DNA from: Shewanella carassii
GTDB lineage: Bacteria; Pseudomonadota; Gammaproteobacteria; Enterobacterales; Shewanellaceae
Reading direction: 5' to 3'
DNA length: 64,000 nt
Assembly (NCBI RefSeq): GCF_002777975.1
Contig: NZ_NGVS01000004.1
Span: 1-64,000, forward strand
Shown here: positions 1 through 8,267 of the stretch, piece after piece
Position numbering within the stretch: position 1 is the stretch's first letter
How the letters are laid out: each line of letters opens with the position of its first letter
Made by a program: the position numbers and the translations under genes
The notes under the pieces: model-generated
Database searches by the model: none
What the model was told of the DNA's origin: nothing
What the model saw: the letters and a program-made list of their open reading frames with translations, nothing else

Positions 1-83
1 CCAGCTAATACAAACAGATAGCGATGCGCGTTTACACTCCTCCGAGGACTAAAACGCGCATGCGCACTATACAGCTGTTAGAG
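1..83 (+). repeat. Partial attC-like recombination site
   Basis: An imperfect palindrome sits here: 'gatgcgcgttta' is mirrored by 'aaaacgcgcatg', and the segment ends in GTTAGAG at 77-83, close to the attC right-core consensus GTTRRRY. A single gene follows at once and is itself followed by a clearer attC, so this is probably the attC of the preceding cassette. The left part may be cut by the window edge. The core consensus is not perfect. Confidence 0.45.
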
Positions 84-97
84 TTCAAGGATAGATA

Positions 98-676
98 ATG
101 GATTGGTTGACATTTATATCAAAAATAATTGATTCGCTAGTATGGCCAGCGTCAATTGCATTTCTTTTTTATCTTCTTAGAAATGATTTGCCGACCATTG
201 CAAAATATATAAAGAAACTAAAATACAAAGACCTTGAAATGGAGTTTGGCGAATCTCTCAAGGCTGTTGATAAAGAAACAAAAGAAGCCATCCCGAGAGT
301 TCCAGATACGGTTGCTATTTCTGGGCAACCAGTAGACCAAGTAAAGGATCGCTTGAATTCAATTGCAGAATTAGCACCTAGGTCTGCAATCCTTGAAGCA
401 TGGCTGCAAGTTGAGTCGGCAGCAGTTGATGTAGTAAGAAAGAAGGGTATTAGTGATTTTAAATCAATGCCAGGCCCTATGAGGTTGCGAGATTACCTTA
501 TCAAAGGTGAGCTACTTAACGAAAGACAAATTGCTATTTTTGAACAGTTAAGGGTGCTGCGTAACGAAGCAGTTCATGTCGCTGATGCGGAATTTACAAA
601 TGAAGCTGTTTCTCATTACATTAGCTCTGCTTTAATGATGGCCGCATATTTAGAGGGAAAATCAAATAAACTCTAA
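98..676 (+). CDS. Membrane-anchored HEPN-like protein in an integron cassette
   Basis: The 192-residue protein has one hydrophobic N-terminal segment (about residues 13-28), a charged linker and a helical C-terminal domain. RNEAVH at 155-160 fits the R-x4-H signature of HEPN ribonuclease-fold and DUF4145-like domains. HEPN proteins often act as RNases in toxin-antitoxin and phage-defence systems, but I cannot show that this one is catalytic. It is the only gene between two attC-like sites, so it is a mobile cassette. It is AT-richer than the core genes further right. The start codon follows AAGGATAG closely. The fold call is inferred from one motif and helical character; it could simply be an uncharacterised membrane protein. 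Confidence 0.6.
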   Translation: MDWLTFISKIIDSLVWPASIAFLFYLLRNDLPTIAKYIKKLKYKDLEMEFGESLKAVDKETKEAIPRVPDTVAISGQPVDQVKDRLNSIAELAPRSAILEAWLQVESAAVDVVRKKGISDFKSMPGPMRLRDYLIKGELLNERQIAIFEQLRVLRNEAVHVADAEFTNEAVSHYISSALMMAAYLEGKSNKL

Positions 677-751
677 CAAGCGCGTAAACATGGACGCATT
701 TTTCAGTCGCTCCGCTCCTTGCAAATGCGCCAGTTACGCTAGTCGTTAGGG
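673..751 (+). repeat. attC site of the HEPN-like cassette
   Basis: The site begins CTAACAAGCGCG, overlapping the stop codon of the upstream gene, and ends GTCGTTAGGG. Internal arms such as GGACGCATTT and AAATGCGCC are partly complementary, giving the folded-strand structure used by integron integrases. At 79 bp it is a usual attC length. The expected crossover is after the G at 745. Confidence 0.75.
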
Positions 752-758
752 CAGAGTA

Positions 759-1210
759 AAAATGGACACCCAGCATTAATGGCGCGGTAGTTAGCTTCCG
801 ACTATGCTTTGTTTAAGCATTTAACAAGGAGGTTATTATGCCGCGCCCTCGCCGAACTCAAATCAGCCTTGAAGATACGCCTTACTACCATTGTTGCAGC
901 CGCGTGGTGCGGCGTGCCTTCTTGTGGGCGAGAAAATATGGAGAAAATATGGACACCCAACGTTAATGGCGCGGTAGTTAGCCTCTGACTATGCTTTGTT
1001 TAAGCATTTAACAAGGAGGTTACAATGCCGCGCCCTCGCCGAACTCAAATTAGCCTTGAAGATACGCCCTACTACCACTGTTGCAGCCGCGTGGTGAGAC
1101 GTGCCTTTCTATGTGGTGATGATGCCTACTCGGGCAAGAATTATGACCACCGCCGTGGTTGGGTAGAATCGTTACTGTTTGAATTGGAGGCCAAATACCA
1201 AAGACACCCA
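759..1210 (+). repeat. Two tandem degenerate RAYT 5' units
   Basis: Two head-to-tail units start at about 759 and 948. Each opens with ATGGACACCCA, continues with 'taatggcggcg'-like sequence that is nearly identical in both (gcgcggtagttagc, then gctttgtttaagca), carries AACAAGGAGG as a ribosome site, and then the first codons of a RAYT transposase. Each breaks off within the transposase. Next to the breakpoint is another copy of the GACACCC motif (952-958 and 1203-1209), which suggests that internal deletions joined the two ends of the element. Confidence 0.7.
838..966 (+). pseudogene. RAYT transposase fragment, first 5' unit
   Basis: It starts MPRPRRTQISLEDTPYY, matching the N-terminus of the full RAYT at 1399-2373. 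It leaves that similarity after 'RRAFL' (about codon 29) and then reads into the start of the next unit up to a stop at 964-966. The catalytic HUH motif and the tyrosine are missing, so it is a dead remnant. A strong Shine-Dalgarno (AAGGAGG) is kept, so a short peptide could still be made. Confidence 0.7.
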
Positions 1211-1225
1211 TTATTTGCTGAGTGA
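1025..1225 (+). pseudogene. RAYT transposase fragment, second 5' unit
   Basis: This 66-codon frame repeats the RAYT N-terminus through 'CGDDAYSGKNYDHRRGWVES' and then diverges at about codon 58, next to a GACACCC motif. It covers roughly the first sixth of the protein and lacks the HUH and tyrosine residues. It differs by several substitutions from the first unit, so the two are not a very recent copy of each other. It is a remnant. Confidence 0.7.
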
Positions 1226-1330
1226 AGGCTCTAGTTGCCTGGATTACAGAAACACTGATGTTTTCACTGGCAGAAAATCATCTTTCAAACCTTTTGAGGG
1301 CCATTCAATTATTGAAATGAGCGAAAAAGT

Positions 1331-1426
1331 CGAATTTCAGACACGATGGAGGTCGAATAAAGTTCGATTGGAGAGAAATATCTTGGAGCCTCGGGGATTC
1401 AGCTAAACAACTTCTGACAATTAGCG
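1331..1426 (-). repeat. 96-bp RAYT 3' end, copy A
   Basis: This segment recurs almost unchanged at 4303-4398. On the minus strand it encodes the last residues of the intact RAYT (ANCQKLFS, then stop) plus about 70 bp downstream. It therefore marks the 3' end of the mobile RAYT unit. Confidence 0.75.
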
Positions 1427-2373
1427 GCTCCTTGTCTTCGTCGTCGTTGTAGGTGAATACAGTAGTCGGTAAGTGACTCCAGTGTACCCACTGGCCCTTT
1501 GAATAGACGGCTAAAATCAGTCGTTAACTTGAGCCAGTTGTCGATAGGGATGTTTAAACGATTCAAAATGGTTGTTGTGCCGGCAGTAATGTGGCCGCGC
1601 TTGTCGTGGCGGATAATGCGTCCGGTATCATCGACCAGTTGCAGATAATCTTTGGCTTCAAAGTGCAATCCTTGTGGCATGTTCAGCCGTTCATTGCCGA
1701 CAAAGGGTAACAGCTCAGGTGTGTTTTCGCCCTGCATCGCGGCCCGTATCCATCGTTGAATACTGGTATAGTCTGAGTCTTCCGGGGTTTTGGCTATTCC
1801 CGCGCGAATAGGGTTCAAGTCAACATAAGCCATGCAGGCCAATATGGCTGCATCATCCAATAGCGCCTGGGATTTGAAGCGGCCTTCCCAGAAGCGACCG
1901 CTGCATCCGTCTTCCCGATTGGCCTGTCTGGCAATAGGTTCATTGAGCGCACGCATAAACCAACTGATATCCATCAAACGTTGGCGATAGACTTCAGTGG
2001 TTTGTTGCAGGGTGAGATATTCAATATCAGAAAGTGTTTCACCGCGCAGAAAACGCTGGGATAACAGGGTTCCACTGTAAAGCAGATGCCAACGCTGTAA
2101 AACCTGCTCCAATGTCCATTCAGTGGCGGTTTTCAAGTCAACTCTGAGCACCAAATGCAGATGATTGGACATGACTGCATAGGCACACAAGTCAATGGAA
2201 AAGACTGCCGCCAGTTCCAATAGACGGGATTCAACCCAATCGCGGCGATGTTCATAGCTCTTGCCCGAATAGTCATCAACGCCACATAGAAAGGCGCGAC
2301 GGACACAGCGGGAGATGCAGTGATAGAAGGGAGTGTCCTCAAGACTGACTTGAGCATATCTTGGCCTCGGCAT
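1399..2373 (-). CDS. REP-associated tyrosine transposase (RAYT, Y1_Tnp/IS200-like)
   Basis: The 324-residue protein has the Y1 transposase core: an N-terminal 'MPRPRYAQVSLEDTPFYHC' segment common to this group, and the HUH metal site in 'VMSNHLHLVLRV' (near residues 67-78). A helical region follows, with 'RFWEGRFKSQALLDD' and 'AYVDLNPIRAG', which are typical RAYT blocks. RAYTs are single-strand nucleases that act on REP or palindromic DNA and are usually kept at low copy. This one looks intact. It lies among two truncated 5' copies, a separate 3' end and palindromic GGTGTCTCC repeats, all likely from the same family. It probably entered the cassette array as a mobile unit. Confidence 0.85.
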   Translation of the reverse strand: MPRPRYAQVSLEDTPFYHCISRCVRRAFLCGVDDYSGKSYEHRRDWVESRLLELAAVFSIDLCAYAVMSNHLHLVLRVDLKTATEWTLEQVLQRWHLLYSGTLLSQRFLRGETLSDIEYLTLQQTTEVYRQRLMDISWFMRALNEPIARQANREDGCSGRFWEGRFKSQALLDDAAILACMAYVDLNPIRAGIAKTPEDSDYTSIQRWIRAAMQGENTPELLPFVGNERLNMPQGLHFEAKDYLQLVDDTGRIIRHDKRGHITAGTTTILNRLNIPIDNWLKLTTDFSRLFKGPVGTLESLTDYCIHLQRRRRQGAANCQKLFS

Positions 2374-2433
2374 GGCATCCTTTCCTTTTCAAAGGCTCCA
2401 TTCAAGCCTAGACAAGGAGCCAACAATCTGCCA

Positions 2434-2487
2434 AAAATTATGGGTGTCTCCATTTTGACAATAAAAATTATGGGTGTCTCCATTTTG
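2434..2487. repeat. Tandem 24-bp REP-like palindromic repeat upstream of RAYT
   Basis: Two identical 24-bp copies (2434-2457 and 2464-2487), 30 bp apart, each contain ATTATGGGTGTCTCCATTT. Their ends are imperfectly inverted (AAAAT against ATTTT). The GGTGTC core is the complement of the GACACC motif at the starts of the degenerate units (about 764, 953 and 1204), so these are probably the RAYT's substrate or end sequence. Confidence 0.65.
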
Positions 2488-2706
2488 TTTAATAAAAAGT
2501 GTGTTAGCTTTAGACATGTCGGCCTCCAGTGATTGTTTGCCTATTGGATCAACAAACAGTGTGGCTCTGGTTTAACTAATCCACGAGAAAACACGGAGGC
2601 CGACACCTGCACAGGGAATCATTATGTCTAGTTTTCTTAATCGACACACTTGGCTAACTTGCTGAGCTTCATATAGAATACCGAAAAAATTTTAAGGTAA
2701 GCAGTT
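2488..2706. other. Cassette leader with an 11-bp inverted repeat
   Basis: No gene was found in the 219 bp before the membrane-protein gene. TGTCGGCCTCC at 2517-2527 is mirrored perfectly by GGAGGCCGACA at 2595-2605, with a 67-bp centre. It could be the ends of a small lost element or a folded leader. No clear promoter is visible. Confidence 0.4.
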
Positions 2707-3141
2707 GTGATAGAAGATGTTCCGTCTTTCCTAGCTGGTATTAGCAGTTGGTTAATTAATGAAGGAGCTTGGTTTTTTCCGTTAGCTCTATTGGTTACGA
2801 ATTTCACTTTTAAATGTTTTGTGAACAACCGACCTGATAAGATTGACTTTTGTCAGTGTGTTGTGGCTTTGCCTGCAGAGATTAAGGTTATCGCTTGCTC
2901 TTTTGTTTTTGCTGCTGCAGTTAGTTCTGCGAGCGAGCCGACTATGGCGTTTGGTTTACAGATTGTTGGACTGGTATTCTTGATTGTCTTGGGAGCTTCA
3001 ATCGGAGCGTACAACTATTGTGAAGCAAATAAAGCTACAAGCCTTGAGGGGCCTGTGTTCTGGTATGTGTTGCTTTCCCTTGGTGTTGCATACGTGATGC
3101 TAGATACTTCAATTGATTTTATGAAACATACGGTGAGCTAA
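2707..3141 (+). CDS. Polytopic membrane protein, first gene of a two-gene cassette
   Basis: The 144-residue protein starts with GTG and has about four hydrophobic segments (roughly residues 20-38, 62-78, 82-102 and 116-134). No catalytic motif is seen and I do not recognise the family. Its stop codon is directly followed by the ATG of the TIR-like gene at 3142, so the two are translationally coupled and probably form one unit. The pair is followed by a long attC. By analogy with membrane-plus-effector defence pairs it could be the membrane partner or sensor of the TIR-like protein; that is inference. Confidence 0.65.
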   Translation: MIEDVPSFLAGISSWLINEGAWFFPLALLVTNFTFKCFVNNRPDKIDFCQCVVALPAEIKVIACSFVFAAAVSSASEPTMAFGLQIVGLVFLIVLGASIGAYNYCEANKATSLEGPVFWYVLLSLGVAYVMLDTSIDFMKHTVS

Positions 3142-3828
3142 ATGGAAATCGTTCAAATATTCTCAGAGTCTTTAATATCTAGCTTTCCGGCATTCCTAAT
3201 ATTGGCTTTTTCAGTTGTATGCGTAAAAGCATTGATGCGTCAATATTTGGAGATGAAAGAAAAATATGAGTATAAGAGTGATAGATATCGTCAAGATATT
3301 GAAGTTCGAATTTCTGAATTAACCCAAGAAATACAGTCATCAAAGAAAAGATTCGAGTCAGTCAATCATCTTGTTTTAGACGGTAACACTTCGAAAAATG
3401 GTGTCCTTAGTCAACTCGGCATAAATTTATCTGGTGTTGAGACTCGGCCAAATTCAGTATTTGTTTTGACTCCTTTTAACTCTAGGTTTGATGATGACTA
3501 CCAAACAGTACGTGATTTTTTTGTAGACCATGGGTATCAGTGTAATCGTGGAGATGATGTAAAAGTTACTCATAACGTACTCGGACATATCATTAAAGAA
3601 ATGGCTAGCGCTGAGCTTGTAGTTGCAAACATATCCGGTCGTAACCCAAATGTTTTTTACGAGCTCGGAATAGCTCATGCTTTAGGTAAAGAAGTAATCA
3701 TTATTGCGCAAAACTCAAAAGATATAACTTTTGATGTTTCTCAAGGTCAAGTTGTCATATACAAGGACAGCAATCACCTTAGAGAATCTTTGAATAAATG
3801 GTTGGTATCAATACTTAAGAATAAGTAA
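3142..3828 (+). CDS. Membrane-tethered TIR/deoxyribosyltransferase-like protein, candidate defence effector
   Basis: The 228-residue protein has an N-terminal membrane helix (about 12-30), a charged probable coiled coil (33-75) and a C-terminal alpha/beta domain (103-215). The domain carries 'FVLTPFNSRFDD' and 'ANISGRNPNVFYELGIAHA'. In nucleoside 2-deoxyribosyltransferase-like and bacterial TIR-like folds, the Glu of the 'NPNVFYELG' block (E174 here) is the usual catalytic residue for N-glycosidic bond or NAD cleavage. It is coupled to a polytopic membrane protein and sits in an integron cassette, a setting where phage-defence genes are often found. Substrate and function are not shown by the sequence. 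Confidence 0.7.
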   Translation: MEIVQIFSESLISSFPAFLILAFSVVCVKALMRQYLEMKEKYEYKSDRYRQDIEVRISELTQEIQSSKKRFESVNHLVLDGNTSKNGVLSQLGINLSGVETRPNSVFVLTPFNSRFDDDYQTVRDFFVDHGYQCNRGDDVKVTHNVLGHIIKEMASAELVVANISGRNPNVFYELGIAHALGKEVIIIAQNSKDITFDVSQGQVVIYKDSNHLRESLNKWLVSILKNK

Positions 3829-3834
3829 CAAAAA

Positions 3835-3956
3835 CTAACAAAGCATTTAAGAGTGATTCCCAACGCTTGGAATTTTTCATTCCATCGTTGGGTTTCGTGT
3901 TTAAGGCGCAACGGTTTAGTCTTAGTTGTAGCGTTGCTCACACCTTAATGCGGCGC
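3835..3956 (+). repeat. Long Vibrio-type attC ending the cassette array
   Basis: It begins CTAACAAAGC just after the cassette gene and ends CACCTTAATGCGGCG, followed by CTGGATGA. The inner arms 'TTCCCAACGCTTGGAA' and 'TTCCATCGTTGGG' and the arms AGCATTTAAG/CTTAATGC fold into an extended hairpin. At about 122 bp it resembles the long repeats of Vibrio superintegrons rather than the 79-bp site upstream. The base after the crossover G is C, not T, so the flank does not restore GTTRRRY. Confidence 0.75.
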
Positions 3957-3968
3957 TGGATGATCCCC

Positions 3969-4316
3969 TCATAATTCGGGCCTCCCAGAGGTGTTAACCA
4001 GTTTAAGAAATTCACCCCAAGCCCAGCGAAAATGCGATTCTTTGATTGAGTATTCCGGACGTCGTCTCACTTCTTTGCCGAGCCTGAGCACAGATAGCAC
4101 GTTTCTGTCACGTATCGTATTGGCTTGAAACCTCCGCTGCCATCCCAGATGCCTGGCTGCCAGACCGATGCACCAAAGCAGGATTTCTGCCAACAAAGCT
4201 ATCAGCAACAACACATCATAACGGCGTGGACAACGACTGCGGCTTTGTCTGAGTCCCATGCCGTATTGGGGACTTTTGAGGTCGCGAAAGGTACCTTTCC
4301 CCCGAATTTCAGACAC
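3969..4316 (-). pseudogene. IS4-family transposase, C-terminal remnant
   Basis: The 115-codon frame reads 'FRDLKSPQYGMGLRQSRSRC', then 'DVLLLIALLAEILLWCIGLA', and ends 'FRWAWGEFLKLVNTSG'. This is the C-terminal end of an IS4-family transposase, after the catalytic region. The N-terminal two-thirds are absent: to the right the frame runs into the 96-bp RAYT 3' repeat and then a stop. No paired IS ends were found. It marks the boundary between the cassette array and core DNA. Confidence 0.75.
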
Positions 4317-4398
4317 GATGGAGGTCGAACAAAGTTCGATTGGAGAGAAATATCTTGGAGCCTCGGGGGTTCAGCTAAACAGCTTCTGACAATTAGCG
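4303..4398 (-). repeat. 96-bp RAYT 3' end, copy B (solo end)
   Basis: It is almost identical to 1331-1426, including the codons for NCQKLFS and stop, but no RAYT body is attached. It abuts the IS4 remnant. About 15 bp further on is GGTGTCTGGAAAA, which again carries the GGTGTC core. It appears to be the remains of a second RAYT unit. Confidence 0.7.
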
Positions 4399-4452
4399 AG
4401 TTTATCTAACTAAAAGGTGTCTGGAAAACTAGTGGCGATTCATAACGCTACA

Positions 4453-4488
4453 GCAGAGTTGCTTGAAACTCACAGCAAGCAACTCTGC
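4453..4488. other. Stem-loop downstream of avtA
   Basis: GCAGAGTTGCTTG (4453-4465) pairs perfectly with CAAGCAACTCTGC (4476-4488) around a 10-nt loop. It is 16 bp beyond the avtA stop codon. No T-run follows on the minus strand, so it may stabilise the mRNA end or be a weak terminator. Confidence 0.5.
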
Positions 4489-4504
4489 GATAGTAGCCTT
4501 GGTT

Positions 4505-5758
<1,254 letters not shown>

Positions 5759-6024
5759 TACTTCTATCCGCAGACTCATATCAAGAAACAGAACTTATTT
5801 AGTAACAGGAACCGCGGCAGATTACACCTTAAAAGTTTTTTAGTTGCGTGATACAACTCAATATTTGCCAAGCTTAAATGGCTGCAAACGCCCCGAATAA
5901 GAGTTACATGGTCATTTGAGAGCAGATTTTTGTGCGCCAGCGAACATTTCGCCGACATCGACTTGTTGATCCATTATCCGGGGCACACACTTAAAAACAG
6001 GAGAAGCAGCCAGAGGAGCAGCGG

Positions 6025-6333
6025 GTGTCAGCCTCAAAACTGAGTGAACTAAAGCAGCAACAGCAGAGTCTGTTAGAGCAGGAATTGATGCGGGAGCAAG
6101 CCGGTTCCCTGGGCGTTGCCGGCAAGACACTGGAGCAGGCATTGCAGGATTATCAGCGCCACCATCACCTGTCACCGAGAAAGAAAGCCGAATACGTTAG
6201 GGTGGTGGCCGATGCCGTCTATAACCTGATGTTGACCCGGGAGCTACTCGGCTTTGTCGACGGCAATCTTGAGTGGGTTTGCGGCCAGTATGACATTCCG
6301 GATGCCGTGCTACAGCATATGGCCTTGAGCTGA
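6025..6333 (+). CDS. Small conserved helical protein (DUF6665-like)
   Basis: The 102-residue soluble protein starts with GTG after an AGAGGAG ribosome site. It is predicted all-helical. The block 'QELMREQAGSLGVAGKTLE' resembles the E-x2-EQA-x-LG-x-AG-x3-LE pattern of the small DUF6665 family; that assignment is tentative. No catalytic motif is present. It converges with rlmM and is separated from it by a long palindrome. Function unknown. Confidence 0.6.
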   Translation: MSASKLSELKQQQQSLLEQELMREQAGSLGVAGKTLEQALQDYQRHHHLSPRKKAEYVRVVADAVYNLMLTRELLGFVDGNLEWVCGQYDIPDAVLQHMALS

Positions 6334-6359
6334 AAAGCATCAAGGCCAGCTTGGGGCAA

Positions 6360-6435
6360 GGAAGGTGCGAACCACGCCTTGCATCCAAGCCCATAAGCCG
6401 ACGCAGAGCACACATGGGACTTGTTCGCACCTTCC
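6360..6435. repeat. 76-bp palindromic MITE-like element
   Basis: GGAAGGTGCGAAC (6360-6372) is repeated inverted and perfectly as GTTCGCACCTTCC (6423-6435). A further outer match is TTGGGG at 6351-6356 against CCCCAA at 6434-6439. It lies between two convergent genes, where it could also act as a bidirectional terminator. The IS-like ends and 50-bp non-palindromic centre favour a miniature inverted-repeat element. Confidence 0.6.
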
Positions 6436-6440
6436 CCAAC

Positions 6441-7523
6441 TCACCAGGGAGAGTTGGGTCGCAGCCACAGGTGCACTGTCACTTCATCCCTGTCGTGGTA
6501 GAGATGTTTACAAGCCAGCTTAAACTCTGTGATGCCGTTTTCTTTGAGAATGGCCTGCATATTTTCCAATATGGTGCTCACCTCTTTGTAACGGCTCTTC
6601 ATCGGCAGTTTCAGGTTAAAGATAGCCTCTTTGAACCAGCCATTGATGGCCCAGGCTTCCATCAGCTCGGCCACCCTGGCCGGCTTTTCCACCATGTCAC
6701 ACACCAGCCAATAGATGTTCTTGCGCTTGGGCTCAAAACGGAAACCATCGGCCTGGAAGTGAGCCACCTGGCCGGTTTCCATCAAACCTGCATCCATGGG
6801 GCCGTTGTCGACGGCCGATACAAACATGCCGCGACGCACCAACTGATAGGTCCAGCCGCCGGGACAGGCGCCGAGATCTACGGCGTTGAGACCGCTGCGT
6901 AAACGTTCCTCCCGCTGCGGCTCGGGAATAAAGTGATTAAAGGCCTCATCCAGTTTCAAAGTCGAGCGGCTGGGCGCATCGGCGGGAAACTTAAGTCTGG
7001 GGATCCCCATAAAAAACGGTGACGAGTTATGGCTGTAGGAATAACCGGCAAACGCCTTGCCCGGTGCCACAAAGCACACATGGATTATCGGCCGCTTGGG
7101 GTTTTCCTTGGCCAGCAGAGTACCACTCTGTTTCAGCGACTGACGCAGCGGCACGGTAAACTTGCGGCAGAAGGTCAGCAGCTCTTTGGCTTCGTTGGTA
7201 TCCGGGGTTTCGACCCTGAGTTCACCGCCCTTGCTAACATCTTCAAGCGCGGCGGTAATTGGCCCTACCCTGTCTTCCGGAGGCAGGTCGCTGAGCAGAT
7301 CGCCGCAGACAAACATCTGCCGGGCAAAGATCAATGAGTCCAGCGCCAGTTCCTGTGCCAGGGTGTCGGCTTCCCCTTCGGCAAAACATTGAAAGATCAC
7401 ATAGGCATCGTTGTTATTGGCCTTGACGAAACCACCGACATTGAGCAGTGCCGCCCGATTTTGGATCTCGGCCGCGCACTCTTTTTCGTAGCCGGCACGA
7501 CAAAACAGAAACAGGTTGTTCAT
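6441..7523 (-). CDS. rlmM: 23S rRNA 2'-O-ribose methyltransferase RlmM (C2498)
   Basis: It methylates the ribose of C2498 in 23S rRNA using S-adenosylmethionine, before the 50S subunit is complete. The 360-residue protein has an N-terminal THUMP-like part and a C-terminal RrmJ-type methyltransferase. The SAM motif is '[19 protein letters not shown]', with the acidic 'AVDNGPM' after it. The start MNNLFLFCR at 7523 matches the family length (E. coli about 366); the reading frame stays open 39 codons further upstream, but that part looks non-coding. It is monocistronic and converges with the small gene at 6025. Confidence 0.93.
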   Translation of the reverse strand: MNNLFLFCRAGYEKECAAEIQNRAALLNVGGFVKANNNDAYVIFQCFAEGEADTLAQELALDSLIFARQMFVCGDLLSDLPPEDRVGPITAALEDVSKGGELRVETPDTNEAKELLTFCRKFTVPLRQSLKQSGTLLAKENPKRPIIHVCFVAPGKAFAGYSYSHNSSPFFMGIPRLKFPADAPSRSTLKLDEAFNHFIPEPQREERLRSGLNAVDLGACPGGWTYQLVRRGMFVSAVDNGPMDAGLMETGQVAHFQADGFRFEPKRKNIYWLVCDMVEKPARVAELMEAWAINGWFKEAIFNLKLPMKSRYKEVSTILENMQAILKENGITEFKLACKHLYHDRDEVTVHLWLRPNSPW

Positions 7524-7730
7524 TGGTATTTCCAAACAGTGAATCTTACCGGAAAGCCTCCGGCAACTGGCGAAGGCGCGAGTATACCATAGCATTGCGC
7601 GCAGGAGTTGCCTGACTCGGTGAGAATGAAAGCCGAGCATGCGAGGATTGCAAGAAAGCTCAGACTAAATAGAGCTTGGCCTGCAGCACAGACCGGCCCA
7701 TTCCCCCTGCCCTTCGGCAATTGGGAATAG

Positions 7731-7756
7731 AACACCCGCCACTTGGGCGGGTGTTT
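7731..7756. terminator. Hairpin terminator downstream of the DUF423 gene
   Basis: AACACCCGCC, an ACTT loop and GGGCGGGTGTTT form a GC-rich stem. It is downstream of the minus-strand gene at 7876-8265. The T tract is short in both directions. Confidence 0.6.
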
Positions 7757-7775
7757 ACCTGAGCATACCTGCGGA

Positions 7776-7836
7776 CTATCTCTTTAAATAGCCATCTCTT
7801 TAAATAGCTATCTCTCTAGAGGGCTATCTCTTCAGG
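7776..7836. repeat. Four imperfect 16-17-bp direct repeats
   Basis: CTATCTCTTTAAATAGC, CATCTCTTTAAATAGC, TATCTCTCTAGAGGGC and TATCTCTTCAGG follow each other without gaps. The TTTAAA and CTAGAG centres are dyads. They lie just downstream of the DUF423 gene. No function can be assigned. Confidence 0.5.
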
Positions 7837-7875
7837 TGACAGTTTTAAGCAAACAATGGCTCTATTAAACCAGCC

Positions 7876-8265
7876 TCAGAGCCCGGTTTCGTCCATGCGG
7901 TGGCGCCATACCGCTGCCGCCAATAATAGCCAGCCCACCAGGAAGCAGCTGCCGCCGAGAGGGGTTACCATGCCCAACCACTTGGTGCCTGTCAGAGCAT
8001 ACAGATACAGCGAGCCGGAGAACATAAAGATCCCGGCGATAAACAGCCCCGCCGCCCAGTCAATCAGACGCGACTTGAACCAGTGACCGGCAAAGGCCAG
8101 GGTTATCAAACCAAAGGTGTGATAGAACTGATATTCCACCCCCAGGTTGAATATGGCGATCAACTCGGCAGGTGCAATGGTCTTGAGTCCATGGGCGCCA
8201 AAAGCTCCCAGAGCAACGGCAAAGAAACCACTGATGGCCGCCAGTAACAATAACCCCTTACGCAT
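7876..8265 (-). CDS. DUF423 inner-membrane protein (YgdD-like)
   Basis: The 129-residue protein has four predicted membrane helices and the family signature 'FFAVALGAFGAHGLK' near the N-terminus, followed by 'EYQFYHTFGL' and a C-terminal 'GGSCFLVGWLLLAAA' helix. The DUF423/YgdD family is widespread in bacteria but has no firm role. It starts 2 bp after the stop of the hydrolase gene upstream, so the two are co-transcribed and probably translationally coupled. Confidence 0.85.
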   Translation of the reverse strand: MRKGLLLLAAISGFFAVALGAFGAHGLKTIAPAELIAIFNLGVEYQFYHTFGLITLAFAGHWFKSRLIDWAAGLFIAGIFMFSGSLYLYALTGTKWLGMVTPLGGSCFLVGWLLLAAAVWRHRMDETGL

Positions 8266-8267
8266 AA

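Larger units (their letters stand above)
7524..7875. other. Intergenic region upstream of rlmM
   Basis: No gene is supported here. It holds the rlmM 5' region, a terminator hairpin (7731-7756) and a block of short direct repeats (7776-7836). Open frames across it lack ribosome sites and family features. Confidence 0.6.

Noticed and set aside
6197..6439. Minus-strand open frames over the small gene and the 76-bp palindrome
   Set aside because: They are antisense to the supported gene at 6025-6333, lack ribosome sites and have no family features.
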